Positions 12,739-24,093 of a stretch of DNA of 64,000 bases are shown here, piece by piece (the first letter of the stretch is position 1; each line of letters opens with the position of its first letter). The DNA lies in the NCBI GenBank assembly GCA_947561395.2, contig OX387184.1, forward strand, positions 13,434,205 to 13,498,204, given 5' to 3'. The notes under the pieces were generated by a model that was not told where the DNA came from, did not search any database, and saw only the letters and a list, made by a program, of their open reading frames with translations. The stretch comes from Buxus sempervirens. Its lineage: Eukaryota; Streptophyta; Magnoliopsida; Buxales; Buxaceae. Made by a program: the position numbers and the translations under genes.

Positions 12739-14336
12739 AAGTGATCTTAAAAGAAAAGGCAAGACCAGTGATCACGGTGATTTGTCTTGTTAGCTCGAAG
12801 TGTTTTGGGACAGTGTGCTTGACACGTATTCCCATGAAATTCTTGACTTGTGCCAACAAGGGTTTAGAAGCTGAGAAGTATTTCAAGGAATGTCCCCCCT
12901 TTCCCAGGTTTCGATTCCTCTCATTTTCTCCTTTTTTCAGGATTTGGCAATTGAGAGTTCTTCCCTGGGTTAGTGACTATCCCAACTTGAGGGTTCTTGG
13001 CCAACTTTTTGCATATCATGCCCTTCAGATCAGAGAGGTCTTGAAATTAGGACGAAACGTTGGCTTGGTTATAAGTTTGAGAAATGAAAGGAGACAAGGC
13101 TCAAAGTTTTTTCATTCTCAGGTTTTATTTTGTGTCATGCCGAAGCTCATTCTTTCTCTTTAGATTCCTTCATCATAAATTTGCACAAATCTGATCGGCA
13201 CTTCTTCTGTAATCAGAAAGGACTTTCTAATGGGACGAAATGAAGGCCGAGGTTTTAGTTTATGAAAGAAAGGGAATACGGCTCGAAGTTATTTTGTAAA
13301 TGGGTTGAGTCATGTACTACCCTTTTCTGGATTGCTTGGACTTTGACACTGTCCGTTTCACTTTCTTTTATTTTCCTTTTGAGGCCTTGCTTTTTTCCTT
13401 ATTATATTTCCTTTGCTTGGGGCTATTTTTTTTTTTTTTTTTGACATGCCCCAATGTGCTTTCTAATTTCTTTTCTTTTCTTTTTCTTAGCTTTTGCATA
13501 CTTACCTCACTTCTTCTTTTCTTCTTTGTCAAGCACCATATTTAGGGTATCTGACTCAATGGGTTAGAAAAGAAGAATGTTAGGCTCAAGGATTTGACTA
13601 AGGATATGACTTAGGGAAATTTGGGATGCAAATCAAAGATGGCCTTTCATCATTCTACAGAAGTCGTAACAACTTGATTGGATTGCTTTCATGCAAATTC
13701 ATTCAGGAAACAATTCATCCTTTTTATTTCCTTTTCAGCTTTGCCCCAGTGTGGGGTGGCTAGACACAACACAGGTGTTTGAATAATATGATCAGGCTCA
13801 AAGTGTTTGACTAGCGATTCTTAAAATTCAGGATGGATGAAGGATGGCCTCTCGTCCCTTCTCAAAGACATAATTGCTCAAGTCGGCCTCGGCCCTTAGC
13901 TGGTTTAGACATTTTCTCTCTTTTCTTTTCATCTTTTTCCTCTCCAGGGTTATTCTGCCCCAGTGCAAGGATGGATTTGGGAGAAAAATCAAAGCATAGA
14001 TCAGGAAATGACTGCCTTTGGCTCAGTCAAGGTTCTCATGGGATATTATCCTGCACCCAGCTGAAAACACCTTTGAGCTACTTGGCATTTTTCCATGATC
14101 ATAGTCTTGCCAAAGGGTATGGTCTCAGAACAATGTCATCACTGACCAAACACTTGCATTTTTTCTTTTTCCTTTTCTCATTTTTATGTATACATATTTT
14201 TTTTTCAAAAAGGTTTGCATGGAAGTAAAAAAATATTTACAGAATTACTAATTACCAGGAGAGATTAACAAAAAGGTAAATTTCAAACTTATCCTGGTTA
14301 TAGTGGATGTTGCATTTTGCAGCCCTGCTTAACCTC
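11711..14336. other. TR-GAG internal region without coding signature
   Basis: This lies between gag and the polypurine tract, where an autonomous element would carry pol. Neither strand shows protease, reverse transcriptase, RNase H or integrase motifs. Pyrimidine-rich runs dominate the plus strand, including T runs at 12126-12145, about 48 T at 12689-12736, and 13427-13442. Short open frames here are low-complexity chance products. Confidence 0.7.
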
Positions 14337-15983
14337 TCACTTTGTCCCGCTAGAAGATGCCTGATGGTTTGGAAGAGGATTAGTCTGGACCCCTACTGGA
14401 GGAGTTGTTGCTGGGGGATCGACAGAAATTTGCTTATTGTCGATCAAATCTTGTATATCATGCCTCAAATCCCAGCAATTGTTAGTATGATGACCAGGAG
14501 CTCCCATGTGATATTCGCAGCGCACATTAGGATTGTAATTGCGACTATTAGTCGGCTGGTGGGTTGGATCCTTTTTCTGCAAATATCCCTTTTTCAACAA
14601 GGTTGGCAGCAACTCTGACACTGAGTAAGGGAGGATAGTAAACACTCTATTCATTCTTGCCAGGTGTTCTTCTCTGGTCAACCTAGGCCTTCTTGCAGCC
14701 TGTGTCTCTTGTCCAGGGTTCTGGTTATTAGGTGCTGAAAAGTGGTAAGGTTTGTTTTGCTGGACGTAGTTAACATTCTCGTCCTCTTTCTTCTTTTCCG
14801 GACCTCTCCCACTAACAGGGCCTCTTCTCTGCTCAGGAAATCCTGTAACTCTACCAGACTTAATTCCATCTTCTATCCTGTCTGCCACAACCACCAGGTC
14901 TGCGAAACTCGCGGCAAACTGTCCCAGCAGCAGTGTATAGTATGGTTGCCCCAATGTTGAGATGAACAGGGTTACCATCTCTTTTTCCAGCATGGGTGGC
15001 TGAACCATCGCAGCCATCTCTCGCCACCTCTTAGCATACTCACGGATGGACTCAGTACTCTTCTTGGTCATTTTTTGTAGCTCCATTCGAGTAGGCAAGA
15101 CCTCAGTATTAAACTTGAAATGCTCAAGGAAAGTACTTGCCAAGTCATCCCATGTCCTGATTCGGCTCCTGTCTAGACTGGCGAACCATTTCTGTGCTAA
15201 TCCCGTCAGTGAGCGTTGGAAGAACTGGATCATGATCCTCTCATCATGCGCATACTGGCACATGTCTCCATAGTACGCTCTGAGATGTAACAGTGGATCA
15301 CCACTTCCATCAAATTTTACGAGATCTGGACATTTAAACTTTGGTGGAAGCTGTAAATCAGGGAAGAACCCTAGCCTATCCAGTGAGGCTTCCTTTGGCA
15401 CAGAACTTCGGTTCGCATTCCGTACATGTTCTTTCAAGGCCTGCACATCGGCTTGCATCGATTCTTGTGCCCGATACCAATCTTCTATTTCATGCCCCAT
15501 TTCCTGTGGCATGGCAGGGGCTGCTGGAATTCTTAGCTGTTGCTCTGCTTGGACAGGTAGTGGTTGAGGAACTGGCTGTTCTGGTGGTTGCAAATTCATC
15601 TGTGGAATAGCAGGCGGTGGCTGCTCTGGCATGACTGGTAAAGGCTGAGGAGCCAAGTGCTGTGGTGGTGGTACTCGTGGCTCCTGGGGAGGTACCGGCT
15701 GTTGTGGAGGTATCGGCAACTGCTGCTGCGGTTGTGCAAACTGGGGAGGCACTTGCAGCCTTTCCATTCGCTGCATCATGTTCGCCATCATGGCTGTCAT
15801 GTGAGCCATTTGCTGGTTAATTCCTGTGATCACTGGATGATCTTCCAGCTTTTCTTGCTCCTGAGGAGGTGGAGGGAGTGCTTGTTCAAGTCCTTCAGCA
15901 GGATCCATTTGGAGTTTTCTTCTTGAACGTAGGAGGTACGGGCTGCGATACGCAATCTTGGTACCAACTGAACAAAAAGACAA
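14337..15983 (-). CDS. Gag polyprotein of TR-GAG element
   Basis: This is an uninterrupted frame of 548 residues. The likely start is Met-26 (codon at 15906-15908, MDPAEGLEQ), because the first 25 residues look untranslated. Residues about 27-150 are rich in Pro, Gln and Met. A retrotransposon gag (capsid) domain follows from about residue 205, with PPKFKCPDLVKFDGSGDP, LTGLAQKWFASL, LASTFLEHFKFN and TESIREYAKRWREMA. Near the C-terminus a zinc-knuckle-like motif CEYHMGAPGHHTNNC (C-x2-H...H-x4-C) resembles that of Tat/Ogre gag. It would form the particle that packages element RNA. No pol follows in any frame. Confidence 0.9.
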   Translation of the reverse strand: MSFCSVGTKIAYRSPYLLRSRRKLQMDPAEGLEQALPPPPQEQEKLEDHPVITGINQQMAHMTAMMANMMQRMERLQVPPQFAQPQQQLPIPPQQPVPPQEPRVPPPQHLAPQPLPVMPEQPPPAIPQMNLQPPEQPVPQPLPVQAEQQLRIPAAPAMPQEMGHEIEDWYRAQESMQADVQALKEHVRNANRSSVPKEASLDRLGFFPDLQLPPKFKCPDLVKFDGSGDPLLHLRAYYGDMCQYAHDERIMIQFFQRSLTGLAQKWFASLDRSRIRTWDDLASTFLEHFKFNTEVLPTRMELQKMTKKSTESIREYAKRWREMAAMVQPPMLEKEMVTLFISTLGQPYYTLLLGQFAASFADLVVVADRIEDGIKSGRVTGFPEQRRGPVSGRGPEKKKEDENVNYVQQNKPYHFSAPNNQNPGQETQAARRPRLTREEHLARMNRVFTILPYSVSELLPTLLKKGYLQKKDPTHQPTNSRNYNPNVRCEYHMGAPGHHTNNCWDLRHDIQDLIDNKQISVDPPATTPPVGVQTNPLPNHQASSSGTK

Positions 15984-16184
15984 AAATTAGTATAAAGAAT
16001 TCATATTTCATCAAAATATAATGCATGTTGATGCATGCCAATGACTTTTTGATTTGATTGACTTCTACTTTATTGATTTTTTCTTTGTTTTGAAACTTTT
16101 ATTCAACAACCAAGGAGGATGATTTGATCTCTTTTTAGCCGCTATTCGGAGACAAGGGGAGAGTCCCTGAGAATAATCTCCTTT

Positions 16185-16790
16185 TTACCGCCACTTCGGA
16201 GGTAAGGAAAGAAGATTTCTGAAAATGATTTCCTTCAACCGCCACTTCGGAGGTTGACCGCCACTTCGGAGGTAAGGAAAGAAGATTTCTGAGAATGATT
16301 TCCCTCAACCGCCACTTCGGAGGTAAGGAAAGAAGATTTTTGAGAATGATTTCCCTCAACCGCCACTTCGGAGGTTGACCGCCACTTCGGAGGTAAGGAA
16401 AGAATCTCTGGGAATGATTTCCTTCAACCGCCACTTCGGAGGTTGACCGCCACTTCGGAGGTAAGGAAAGAAGATTTCTGAAAAGGATTTCCCTCAACCG
16501 CCACTTCGGAGGTTGACCGCCACTTCGGAGGTAAGGAAAGAAGATTTCTGAAAAGGATTTCCTTCAACCGCCACTTCGGAGGTTGACCGCCACTTCGGAG
16601 GTAAGAAAAGAAGATTTCTGAGAATGATTTCCCTCAACCGCCACTTCGGAGGTTGACCGCCACTTCGGAGGTAAGGAAAGAATCTCTGGGAATGATTTCC
16701 TTCAACCGCCACTTCGGAGGTTGACCGCCACTTCGGAGGTAAGGAAAGTAGATTTCCCTCAACCGCCACTTCGGAGGTAAGGAAATAATC
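16185..16790. repeat. About 17 copies of a 17-bp hairpin unit in TR-GAG leader
   Basis: The unit ACCGCCACTTCGGAGGT occurs about 17 times, often in pairs joined by TG, with longer spacers such as AAGGAAAGAAGATTTCTGA between pairs. Each unit is an imperfect hairpin: ACCGCC and GGAGGT pair around ACTTC with one mismatch. On the minus strand the array is open in several frames, giving repeats like LPPKWRSTSEVAVEGN. This is a side effect of repeat length, not proof of a protein. It lies in the 5' leader, before gag. Confidence 0.85.
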
Positions 16791-16934
16791 TCTGGGTTGA
16801 TTTCCAAAGGATCAGTTTGGAGAATTCCAAGGAATGATAAGGGATTTAGGATGGTAGGAACACAAATTATTGATTTCCATCTGGATCTGGGAAACTGCAA
16901 GAGTTGATTTCCCAATTTGATTGATTTTCTTAAG

Positions 16935-16939
16935 ATTTC

Positions 16940-17003
<64 letters not shown>

Positions 17004-17385
17004 TTTGACCGATGGCCATCAGCAAAAATCAGACTTTTTCCTTAACTCTTTTTTTTTTTTTTTTTTTTTTTTTTGTTGGGCTGTTTCACAGCCAATTGAA
17101 ACTTGGTTTAAGCACAAGGGATTGAAACCATTTTTTCGCCCTAAGGCAAATTTAATGTACACTTAGAGGCAATTCAAATTTTTGAAACTCTTCTTCTTTT
17201 TTTTGTTTTTTTTTTGTTTTTTTGTTTTTTTTGGTTTTTTTGTTTCTTTGTTTTTGTTTTTTCTTTTTTTTTTGCTTCTTTTTTTTTTTTTGTTTTTTGT
17301 TTTTTGTTTTTTTTGTTTTTTTGTTTTTTTTTTTGGTTGTTTTTTTTTTTTTGTTGTTTTTTTTTTTTTTTTTTTTTGTTTTTAA
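16935..17385. repeat. Long T and T/G low-complexity tracts in TR-GAG leader
   Basis: T runs occupy 16935-17002 and 17049-17074. At 17190-17381 there is an irregular run of T broken by single G or C. On the transcribed strand these are A-rich tracts within the element's leader. The poly-Lys and poly-Phe frames that cross them are artefacts. Their exact length is probably unreliable in any assembly. Confidence 0.85.
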
Positions 17386-18813
17386 ATGAGTTCATCAGGC
17401 ATGATTATGCAGATGATCTTGAAGTGTGTGCACTTTATGCATGAAGATGCGTACACAAAATTAGAACCAATCATTACCATTCTGCATAATTAAAAAGTGT
17501 GTGCATTGCCCTAAAAAGGTTGGTGCCCCTCGAGGCACGACTTCTAGACATATTTGTGTATGGAAGCACATCTAAGTCCAGATCAGCCTTCTTTTGTTTG
17601 TTCTTTCATCTGCCTTTGCTTTCAGGTGTCAGACCAAAAGATTTAACAATTTGCCAATCAAGGGCGAAAATTACATGATAATCAAAATCTGCAAAATTTC
17701 ATCTTAAGGGCTTTTGGGAACCCAGAAGAAGGGTACAAATTTACTTCAATGCAGGTAGACTGAATTCCTAGATCTAGGGTTTTGCCCCTGCTCTGATCTG
17801 GCCTGTTTCTATCTGATTTTTTGATCTGGCCGGCTTTCATCTGCTCAGAAGGCCGTCCTGGACTTAAAGTGCTCCCAATGGACTTGATGGGTCAAGGCCC
17901 ACGGTTCACAGACTCAATGCATGGATCTGGGGTGGTTCCCCTGATTAAAATTTGGTTGGTTTCCTAAATCAGGGCTAAGGCAGCCCAAGATCTAGGGTTT
18001 ACTCAATTTAATGCAAAAGAGTGGGGGACTGCCCCTGATGGACTCTTGGATTTTAAATTGATTTTATTTTCCAGTATTCACATCCACATCCATATCCATG
18101 CTGCATTCACAAAGCCTTGGTTTATCAGAAACAATAGGTGGGGAAAGGGTACCCAGCCCGAGACATTCGTCTACAAAGGTCTGAGCCAAGTATTAGACCC
18201 TCGCGTACCACAGCATGAAGCCAGTGGCGCTTAAGGAATCCAGAAACTTGGGGAGATGGGTTTACCCTGCTTTCCCCGGCAAGCCACGGGAGCGTAGAGC
18301 TAATATCATCCCAAAAGTAAGTTCATCGTTTGAGAAGGGTGGCTGCTAGAGAGATCTAGGTTTTGGTGAAGAAGAACAGTATTTCATCAAATCATTCAAA
18401 GCGGATCATTCATGCAGACCCCCTCGTGCATGTCAGCCCACGCAGTTAAAAGATCATTCACGGTGTAGTGAAGTGCTCGTGTGTGCAGTGGGGCAAAGTG
18501 CTGTGTCTATTTGGGTGATTCTCGGATAATGAGTTGATAAAGGGTTCCTTAATGTCACTTTTATAGTGAAAGTACAGAACAACATGCAATACGATGTCTG
18601 GGTGGATCCCCAGGTAAGTGGGCGGGTCACATTGGTCCCTGTTAAAAACCACTTACCTTAGGCGATTATCATGTCCGTTTGACAGGATCCCCCAATATCA
18701 CGTAATTGCAAGAGTTCCATACCTCACTAAGGTTGGACACAAAGTACTTCCTAAATTTGCTCATATCCCCCTATGTTGACTCATTTCCTGACCAAGGTCC
18801 AATTGGGCTGAGA

Positions 18814-18833
18814 GGTCCCCAGCAGAGTCGCCA
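18814..18833 (-). other. Primer-binding site of TR-GAG element (tRNA-Arg type)
   Basis: The minus strand reads TGGCGACTCTGCTGGGGACC three bases after the 5' LTR. The complement ends ...GAGTCGCCA, which fits from memory the 3' end of plant tRNA-Arg (…AGTGGAGTCG plus CCA) with small differences. tRNA-Arg priming is usual in Tat/Ogre elements. Confidence 0.75.
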
Positions 18834-18836
18834 AGC

Positions 18837-21291
18837 TGTGCGCACCCCTCGATTCCGGTTTCCCCGTTTCGGGCCGCACGACGAGGTGCATGTAGAAGTG
18901 ATGCTCGCCTCGGGACTGATTTGGAGTTTGGAGTCGCCACTGCCTGAGAGGTGCAGGCAGACACAAAGGGGCACCTATCCGGGCCTAATTAATCCGGTCT
19001 GCGGCTTATTAGAGTTCTGAGCAAGTTCTCGGTTACGTCTAGGGAAGCCCGAAGACACCCTAGCCCGCCCCGTCGATTGACAGGTCCCGTGGGTCTCCTT
19101 GGTCTTGAGTCAACTTAGTTTTCACCCAATTCCTAAGCCAGCATGCACACTTATTTGGTATGGTGGGACCCTCTGAAGGTGTGGGTCCCTTTTATTTTAA
19201 TTTTTTTTTTTTATTTATCTAAGTGAGGTGGGTCGGACCCGGGTCCCGTTGGAAGACCCGTGGGCTGCCATGGTTGGGCCTTGGGCCCAGTTGGGTTATT
19301 GGGTAACCCATTTGGATATTTTATTATTTTATTTATTTACACTTTAGGTTTGGGCTTAGTGGGCTTGGAATGGGCCCATTAGCCAAAGTCAAGTGGCCTT
19401 GGGCCCGTTTATTGAAAACGGGCCCGGTTTGGGCCGGTCAAAAGTGGGCCCCACAAGTGGGCCCAAGGTGCCTTGGTGGGCCCGTCTAGGCCCAAAGTCC
19501 AAAAATGGGCTTAAGACAGCCCAAGCTATTAAAGGGACTGGTTCAGGCCGGTTCAGGTCGAATTAGGTTCAACCGGGCCCGAAAAATTAATTTTTTAAGT
19601 TATTTACAGTTTGGACCGTATTTGATTCACGGTCTGGGCTGAACCGTAATTTTAACACGGTTCAAACCAGCCCGTGGATTAATTACGGGCACACCCGGAC
19701 CGCTCTGTGTATACGGTCTTTGCTCAATTTCGCCGTTTTGCTCCGACTTCGCTTGGGATCAACTCCGTGGTCTTCTTGGGATGTCCGACTTCCTTGGTTG
19801 AAGTTTCCAGCATCTTTGTTATAGTGCATTTACTCCATTTGAAGTCCTTCTTCCTTTCTTTTATGTTCATAAAGGCATATTGCTTTTGTAACCATCCGTG
19901 ACCATTGCCAAGAAGGAAGGGGGAGGGAAATTACAGGGAATTAGAGGCATTCACATGTTTCCAAAACTCTTTCCATGACTGCAAACGAAATAGATTAATT
20001 AGTTTGCTTAAAAGCGTCTTTGATAATCCATCATCATCCTCTTTTCCTTAACCATGGAAATGATCACTTGGGAATGGATTTCTTGTGATATACAGCAATC
20101 AAAGAAGATGTTAGAAGTGATATAATAAAAACAAAACAGATAAGAATTTTAGGAGATAGCCAAAAGTAGTTAAAATTTACTTAAAACTGTAAAGATGCTT
20201 ACAGTGTAACCTTTGGACTATTCTTGATGCGTGCTAGTTCCTCCGAATGATTTTGGCAGCGCTTCCGCACCTCCGTTGGATTTCACGGATTGGTTTGAAC
20301 AGGGGTTCCCTGGGTTTCCTATGCTAAAAGGGTGAAAATGCAAGATTTAGGCAAGTTTTGGGCAGCACAGGGGCATTTTGGTCATTGGGATGGATGTTGG
20401 CAGAGGTTGGACGGGGTTTGGCCGTGGAAAGCTCCAAGAGGGAGAGGGGGTAGGCCAGGGGAGAAGGCTTGTTGAAATGAGGGGGGTGGCCTCTCTATTT
20501 ATAGGCAAAATTTTCGTGCCCGTATTTGAACTACGGGCATGCCTTGCCCGTACTTCAAGTACGGGCGTGCCTTGCCCGTAATTCAAATACGGGCGAAAAA
20601 CGAATATTTGCAATTATCGCAGATTCGGCCGTACGGGACGCGTGTTCCGCCGTACGGCGACGCGTGGCTTCCTTCTAGAAGCGTGCCCGTACTTTAAATA
20701 CGGGCATGCCCTGCCCGTAATGTAAATACGGTCCCGCACGTTTTAAAAATGTGTGGATTTCAAACCTTTATTCAATTTGGCTTATTGCAGGATTTTTATC
20801 CGATTTTTCGATTATTTTATTATAAAACGAGATTCTCTTATTAAAATAATATTAAAAAATAAAGATATGATTATTTTTACTTATATTCTGCTTTTTGCTG
20901 CTGTTTTGCACATGGGCAGCTTTCTTTGAAACTTCAATTGCCCATAACTTTTCCGTCCGATGTCCGATTTCAGCAAATTTGGTGTCATTGGAATCGGTTC
21001 GGAATGCTCTATCCAATGGGATCAAATTGGGCAGTTGAATTGGGGCCGAGCAAAAAGTCAACTTTCGCTTCCCCAAAAGTTTGACCGGCTCATAACTTCC
21101 TCATCCGGACTCCGATTCTGGCAAACTCAGTTGAGTTAGAACCGTGTCGAAATGCTCTTTTCAATGAAAGGAAGTTTGATGGCCAATTTTCTTTGGATCA
21201 AAAAGTCAATTTTTGACCCCCTCGGGGTTTGACTTTTAGTTTGAATTTTCATTTTTCTTTATTTTGGGGGTGCAAAAATCAGGTGCTAACA
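18837..21291 (-). repeat. 5' LTR of TR-GAG element (right copy)
   Basis: Same length (2,455 bp) and same ends as the left copy at a constant offset of 9,595 bp. The TATA box (20496-20503), the 28-bp arrays (units at 20518, 20546, 20574, 20685, 20713) and the PBS-like word (18931-18939) all recur at that offset. As the 5' LTR it would drive transcription leftward into the leader and gag. Confidence 0.93.
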
Positions 21292-21762
21292 CCCCCCTGG
21301 GCGTACCTCAATCGGAGGCACATTATGAGGAACTAGGATACCAGGAGGTATTTCTCCCCTAACAACAGCAATGTTGGCTGGTTCATTTCAGCCGTTACCG
21401 CCCACGTTTATGGGCGGTGGTTGCTCTAGGATATTCATCCTACCAAGAACATTTGAACCAGCAGCCGATGTCTCGACTCGCTCGGCCATCATGGCCGGTC
21501 TTGCCATTGTGGAGAATCCTTCTTGCAGTACTGCTAGGATTCTACCATAATCAAAAGAAATTTTATTAATACCCTGACCAAATCCTGCCATTTGCTGGCT
21601 AAGACCTTGTATGGCCTGGATAAGCCATTCATTAAAATCCGGCTGGGAACTTGAAGGTCCTTCTTCCGAAGCTTCTGAAACATAAAAAGGGTTTACCTCA
21701 GATTCGACAGGTTCCTCTGGCATTACGCTTTCAGCATGCCGAGTACTTCTTCTTGCCGCCAT
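21292..21762 (-). mobile_element. N-terminal gag piece of outer Tat element
   Basis: The minus-strand frame starts MAARRSTRHAESV at 21762, shortly after the primer-binding site, and runs with FNEWLIQAIQGLSQQMAGFGQG toward the TR-GAG insertion at 21291. It has the position and low-complexity character of a Tat gag N-terminus. It is separated from the rest of gag (8000-9241) by the 12-kb insertion. Confidence 0.7.
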
Positions 21763-21784
21763 TAGTGCTCTTTCAAAGACTAAG

Positions 21785-21803
21785 GGTTCCACCGGGCGTG
21801 CCA
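21785..21803 (-). other. Primer-binding site of outer Tat element
   Basis: The minus strand reads TGGCACGCCCGGTGGAACC eight bases after the 5' LTR end. It has the TGG start and position of a PBS. I do not name the tRNA. Confidence 0.6.
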
Positions 21804-21811
21804 AAAAGGGA

Positions 21812-22934
21812 TGTTCCTCCGAAATTGGGCTGGTGTGGACACGTGGCAATGTTGATGATGTGTCTCTGCCCGGGTGTGCCAGTATCGTTTGATACAATGA
21901 TTTTTGGTCGGGTCCTGACCCCGGGCACCTGTTCCAAATCTAAACCGGGGGTCGGTTTAGTCGTATTGCAAGTCACCTGTAATAAAACCGATCAGGCGAT
22001 AATATGAAGACTATGGGTTCGGTCTTCGTTTGGGTTCTTGTAAGTGTTTGAAAGCGAAAGCATCTAATGGCACGAAACTTCTTTATTATAAAATCGGCCG
22101 ATGGCCGTAAGATATAACAGATAATCCCCAGAAGGAAATAAAAAGTAAGAAGAAAACTAACAGTGCTTGCAGAACTAGCCTATCCTGGTCTTATAGCCGT
22201 AATCAGAATATAAGAATAGAAGGAAGGGGCAGCTGCTAACAAAGCCAATTTGGGGGTTCACCTAGGATTGCTATTTAACCGAAAATACGCAAGTCACTTG
22301 GCTTGATCAAAGTAAGTTTCGGGACCGGCTGCTCAGGATTCTGTAACCGTGATGGGGAACAGAACTGCGAGTCAGGGGCAGCCTCAACTTACTCTCCGGT
22401 GGCAGGATTCTGGCGTAAATCGGAGTAAACAGGGGTCTAAGGTGTCACTGCGACTAGAAGCAGTGAGAGAAGTCCTAGTTTATCCTTCTGCCTATAGTGT
22501 AGGAGACGGGATAAAGATCACGAATGATCAAAAATTATAATAACTGGTTGCGGTTGGATGGATTGTGTCCTTGAGCTCTTTGAATTTGTGCCTTTTATAG
22601 CCAATCTTTGACGGTTGCTCAACATCTTACTCTTGCACGATCTTCATGGAGAATGGTCATCCGCAGTCTTCTGTTCATGAAAGGTAACCGTCCGGCCACG
22701 ATCTTAAAGTAGTTATTCTCAAACGACCGATGACATGATCCTTTAAACAACATGAGTATGGTTCGTCGTATAGGCTTGCGTGGCTTTAACTGAAATCTCA
22801 GTATGTATGCTGACGTGGCCTACCTGACTGAACAAAGGCTACGTGTGTTTGTGACATGGCCTTTTTATATGTAGTAGGCCATGTAGATATCATGTGGCCT
22901 TCTCTTATTTGTCGATCTGTACAGGGTGTAAACA
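21812..22934 (-). repeat. 5' LTR of outer Tat element, 1,123 bp
   Basis: In element orientation it begins TGTTTACACCCTGTACAG and ends CGGAGGAACA, with TGTT/AACA terminal inversion. The same LTR, in plus orientation and each interrupted, occurs at 23308-27231 and 54029-57446. That comparison fixes the ends. Without their insertions those copies are about 1.11-1.12 kb, matching this length. Confidence 0.9.
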
Positions 22935-23307
22935 GTTATATATGTATGCCTGTGTTGTTTAGAGCCGGGAACACTACTTTAGGCTTTGATTCATCGACAT
23001 TGCTTAGGGATGGGGTACAAGGTGATGGGGAAGGGGATGAAGGTAGATGGAGAGTATTGTAGTGGGATTGAGAATTTTGAGCTTAATTTGGGTGCTACTG
23101 TGAAGTGGGGTTCGGAATTAATTCAAGTTAAATAGTTCGCAAGAGTGTTGCAGGGCTTGCAAGGCAATGTGCAGTGGTGGTGATGGGCCCTGCTTGTGTG
23201 ACACCTAGCTCTTTTGTGGGTCAAAACTTGGCCTAGTGAGTTGAATTTTAAAACTATGTTCTTATTTTTGCTTTTATTTGAATTCTATCATGAAATGGAT
23301 GTGTTGT
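22935..23307. other. Unassigned spacer between two LTRs
   Basis: Host DNA separates the outer element's 5' LTR from the solo LTR at 23308. A short plus-strand frame (MGYKVMGKGMKVDGEYCSG..., about 23010-23130) could be an exon fragment, but I do not recognise it. The last five bases, GTTGT, are the duplication of the next LTR. Confidence 0.4.
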
Positions 23308-24093
23308 TGTTTACACCCTATACGGACCGACAAATAAGAGAAGACCACATGGTACCTATGTGGCTTACTTAGGCCATGGCATCAACACACGTAGGTTTTG
23401 TACAGTTGGATAGGCCATGTCAGCATACTCATAAACCAAGAGTACAGTTAAAGCCACGCAAGCCAACACGACAAGCCACATTCACAACTATCAGAAGATC
23501 GTGCCATCGGTCGTTCGAGAGTAACCTATTTAAAATCGTGGCCAGGTGGTTATCTTTCTATAGCAGAAGATTGAAGACGGCCAACCGCCATGAAGATCGT
23601 GCAAGAGTAGGACGTTGAGCAACCGTCAAGGATCAGCTATAAAAGACACAACTTCGAAGAACTCGAGGACACAATCCATCCAACCACAACCGGTTATAAT
23701 ATTATTTTGATCATCCGTGATCTTTATCCCTTCTCCTACACTGTATTCAGAAGGATAAACTAGGACTCCTCTCACTGCTTCCAATCGCAGTGACACCTTA
23801 GACCCCTATTTACTCCAATCAACACCAGAATCCTGCCACCGGAGGGTAAGTTGAGGCCGCCCCTGACTCGTAGTTCTGTGTCAACAGAATCCCAAGCAGC
23901 CGATCCCAAGACTCGCTCTGATCAAGCCAGGTGACTTGTGTATTTTCGGTTAAACAGCAATCCGAGGTGAACCCCCTGAATTGGCTTTGCTAGCAGCCGC
24001 CCCTTCCTCCTGCGCTTATACCCGATTACAGCTATAAGACCAGGACAGGCCTGTCCTGCAAGCCCTGTCAGTTTTCTTTTTACTTTTTGTTTC

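Larger units (their letters stand above)
9242..21291 (-). mobile_element. TR-GAG type non-autonomous LTR retrotransposon, whole-looking and young
   Basis: Two 2,455-bp LTRs (9242-11696 and 18837-21291) have exactly equal length, and I saw no difference between them in the stretches compared by eye. They are flanked by a 5-bp duplication CCCCC (9237-9241, 21292-21296). On the minus strand the order is 5' LTR (right copy), PBS 18814-18833, a 2.8-kb leader with tandem repeats and long T runs, one uninterrupted gag (14337-15983), 2.6 kb without any protease, reverse transcriptase, RNase H or integrase signature in any frame, the polypurine tract 11697-11710, and the 3' LTR. A gag-only element with full ends is known in plants as TR-GAG and needs pol from a relative. 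Near-identical LTRs mean a recent insertion. It looks whole for its class. Confidence 0.88.
1..22934 (-). mobile_element. Outer Ty3/gypsy LTR retrotransposon, Tat lineage, incomplete in window
   Basis: Read on the minus strand from right to left, this stretch holds a 5' LTR (21812-22934), a primer-binding site (21785-21803), gag, a retropepsin-like block, reverse transcriptase, RNase H and a second archaeal-type RNase H that runs to the window edge. The second RNase H is a hallmark of the Tat lineage of plant Ty3/gypsy elements. Integrase and the 3' LTR would lie left of position 1. The element is interrupted by a 4.0-kb solo LTR (461-4471) and by a 12-kb TR-GAG element (9242-21291), so about 6.9 kb of its own DNA is visible. 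It is an old, broken copy with several breaks. Gag and pol are seen as separate blocks and are listed below only as parts of a fossil. Confidence 0.9.

Noticed and set aside
16135-16915. Several long frames across the leader repeats (LPPKWRSTSEVAVEGN type)
   Set aside because: The repeat structure keeps several frames open at once. There is no start context or domain, and the region is the leader of a gag-only element.
17174-17444. Poly-Lys and poly-Phe frames
   Set aside because: They come from the T/G low-complexity tract and have no protein character.
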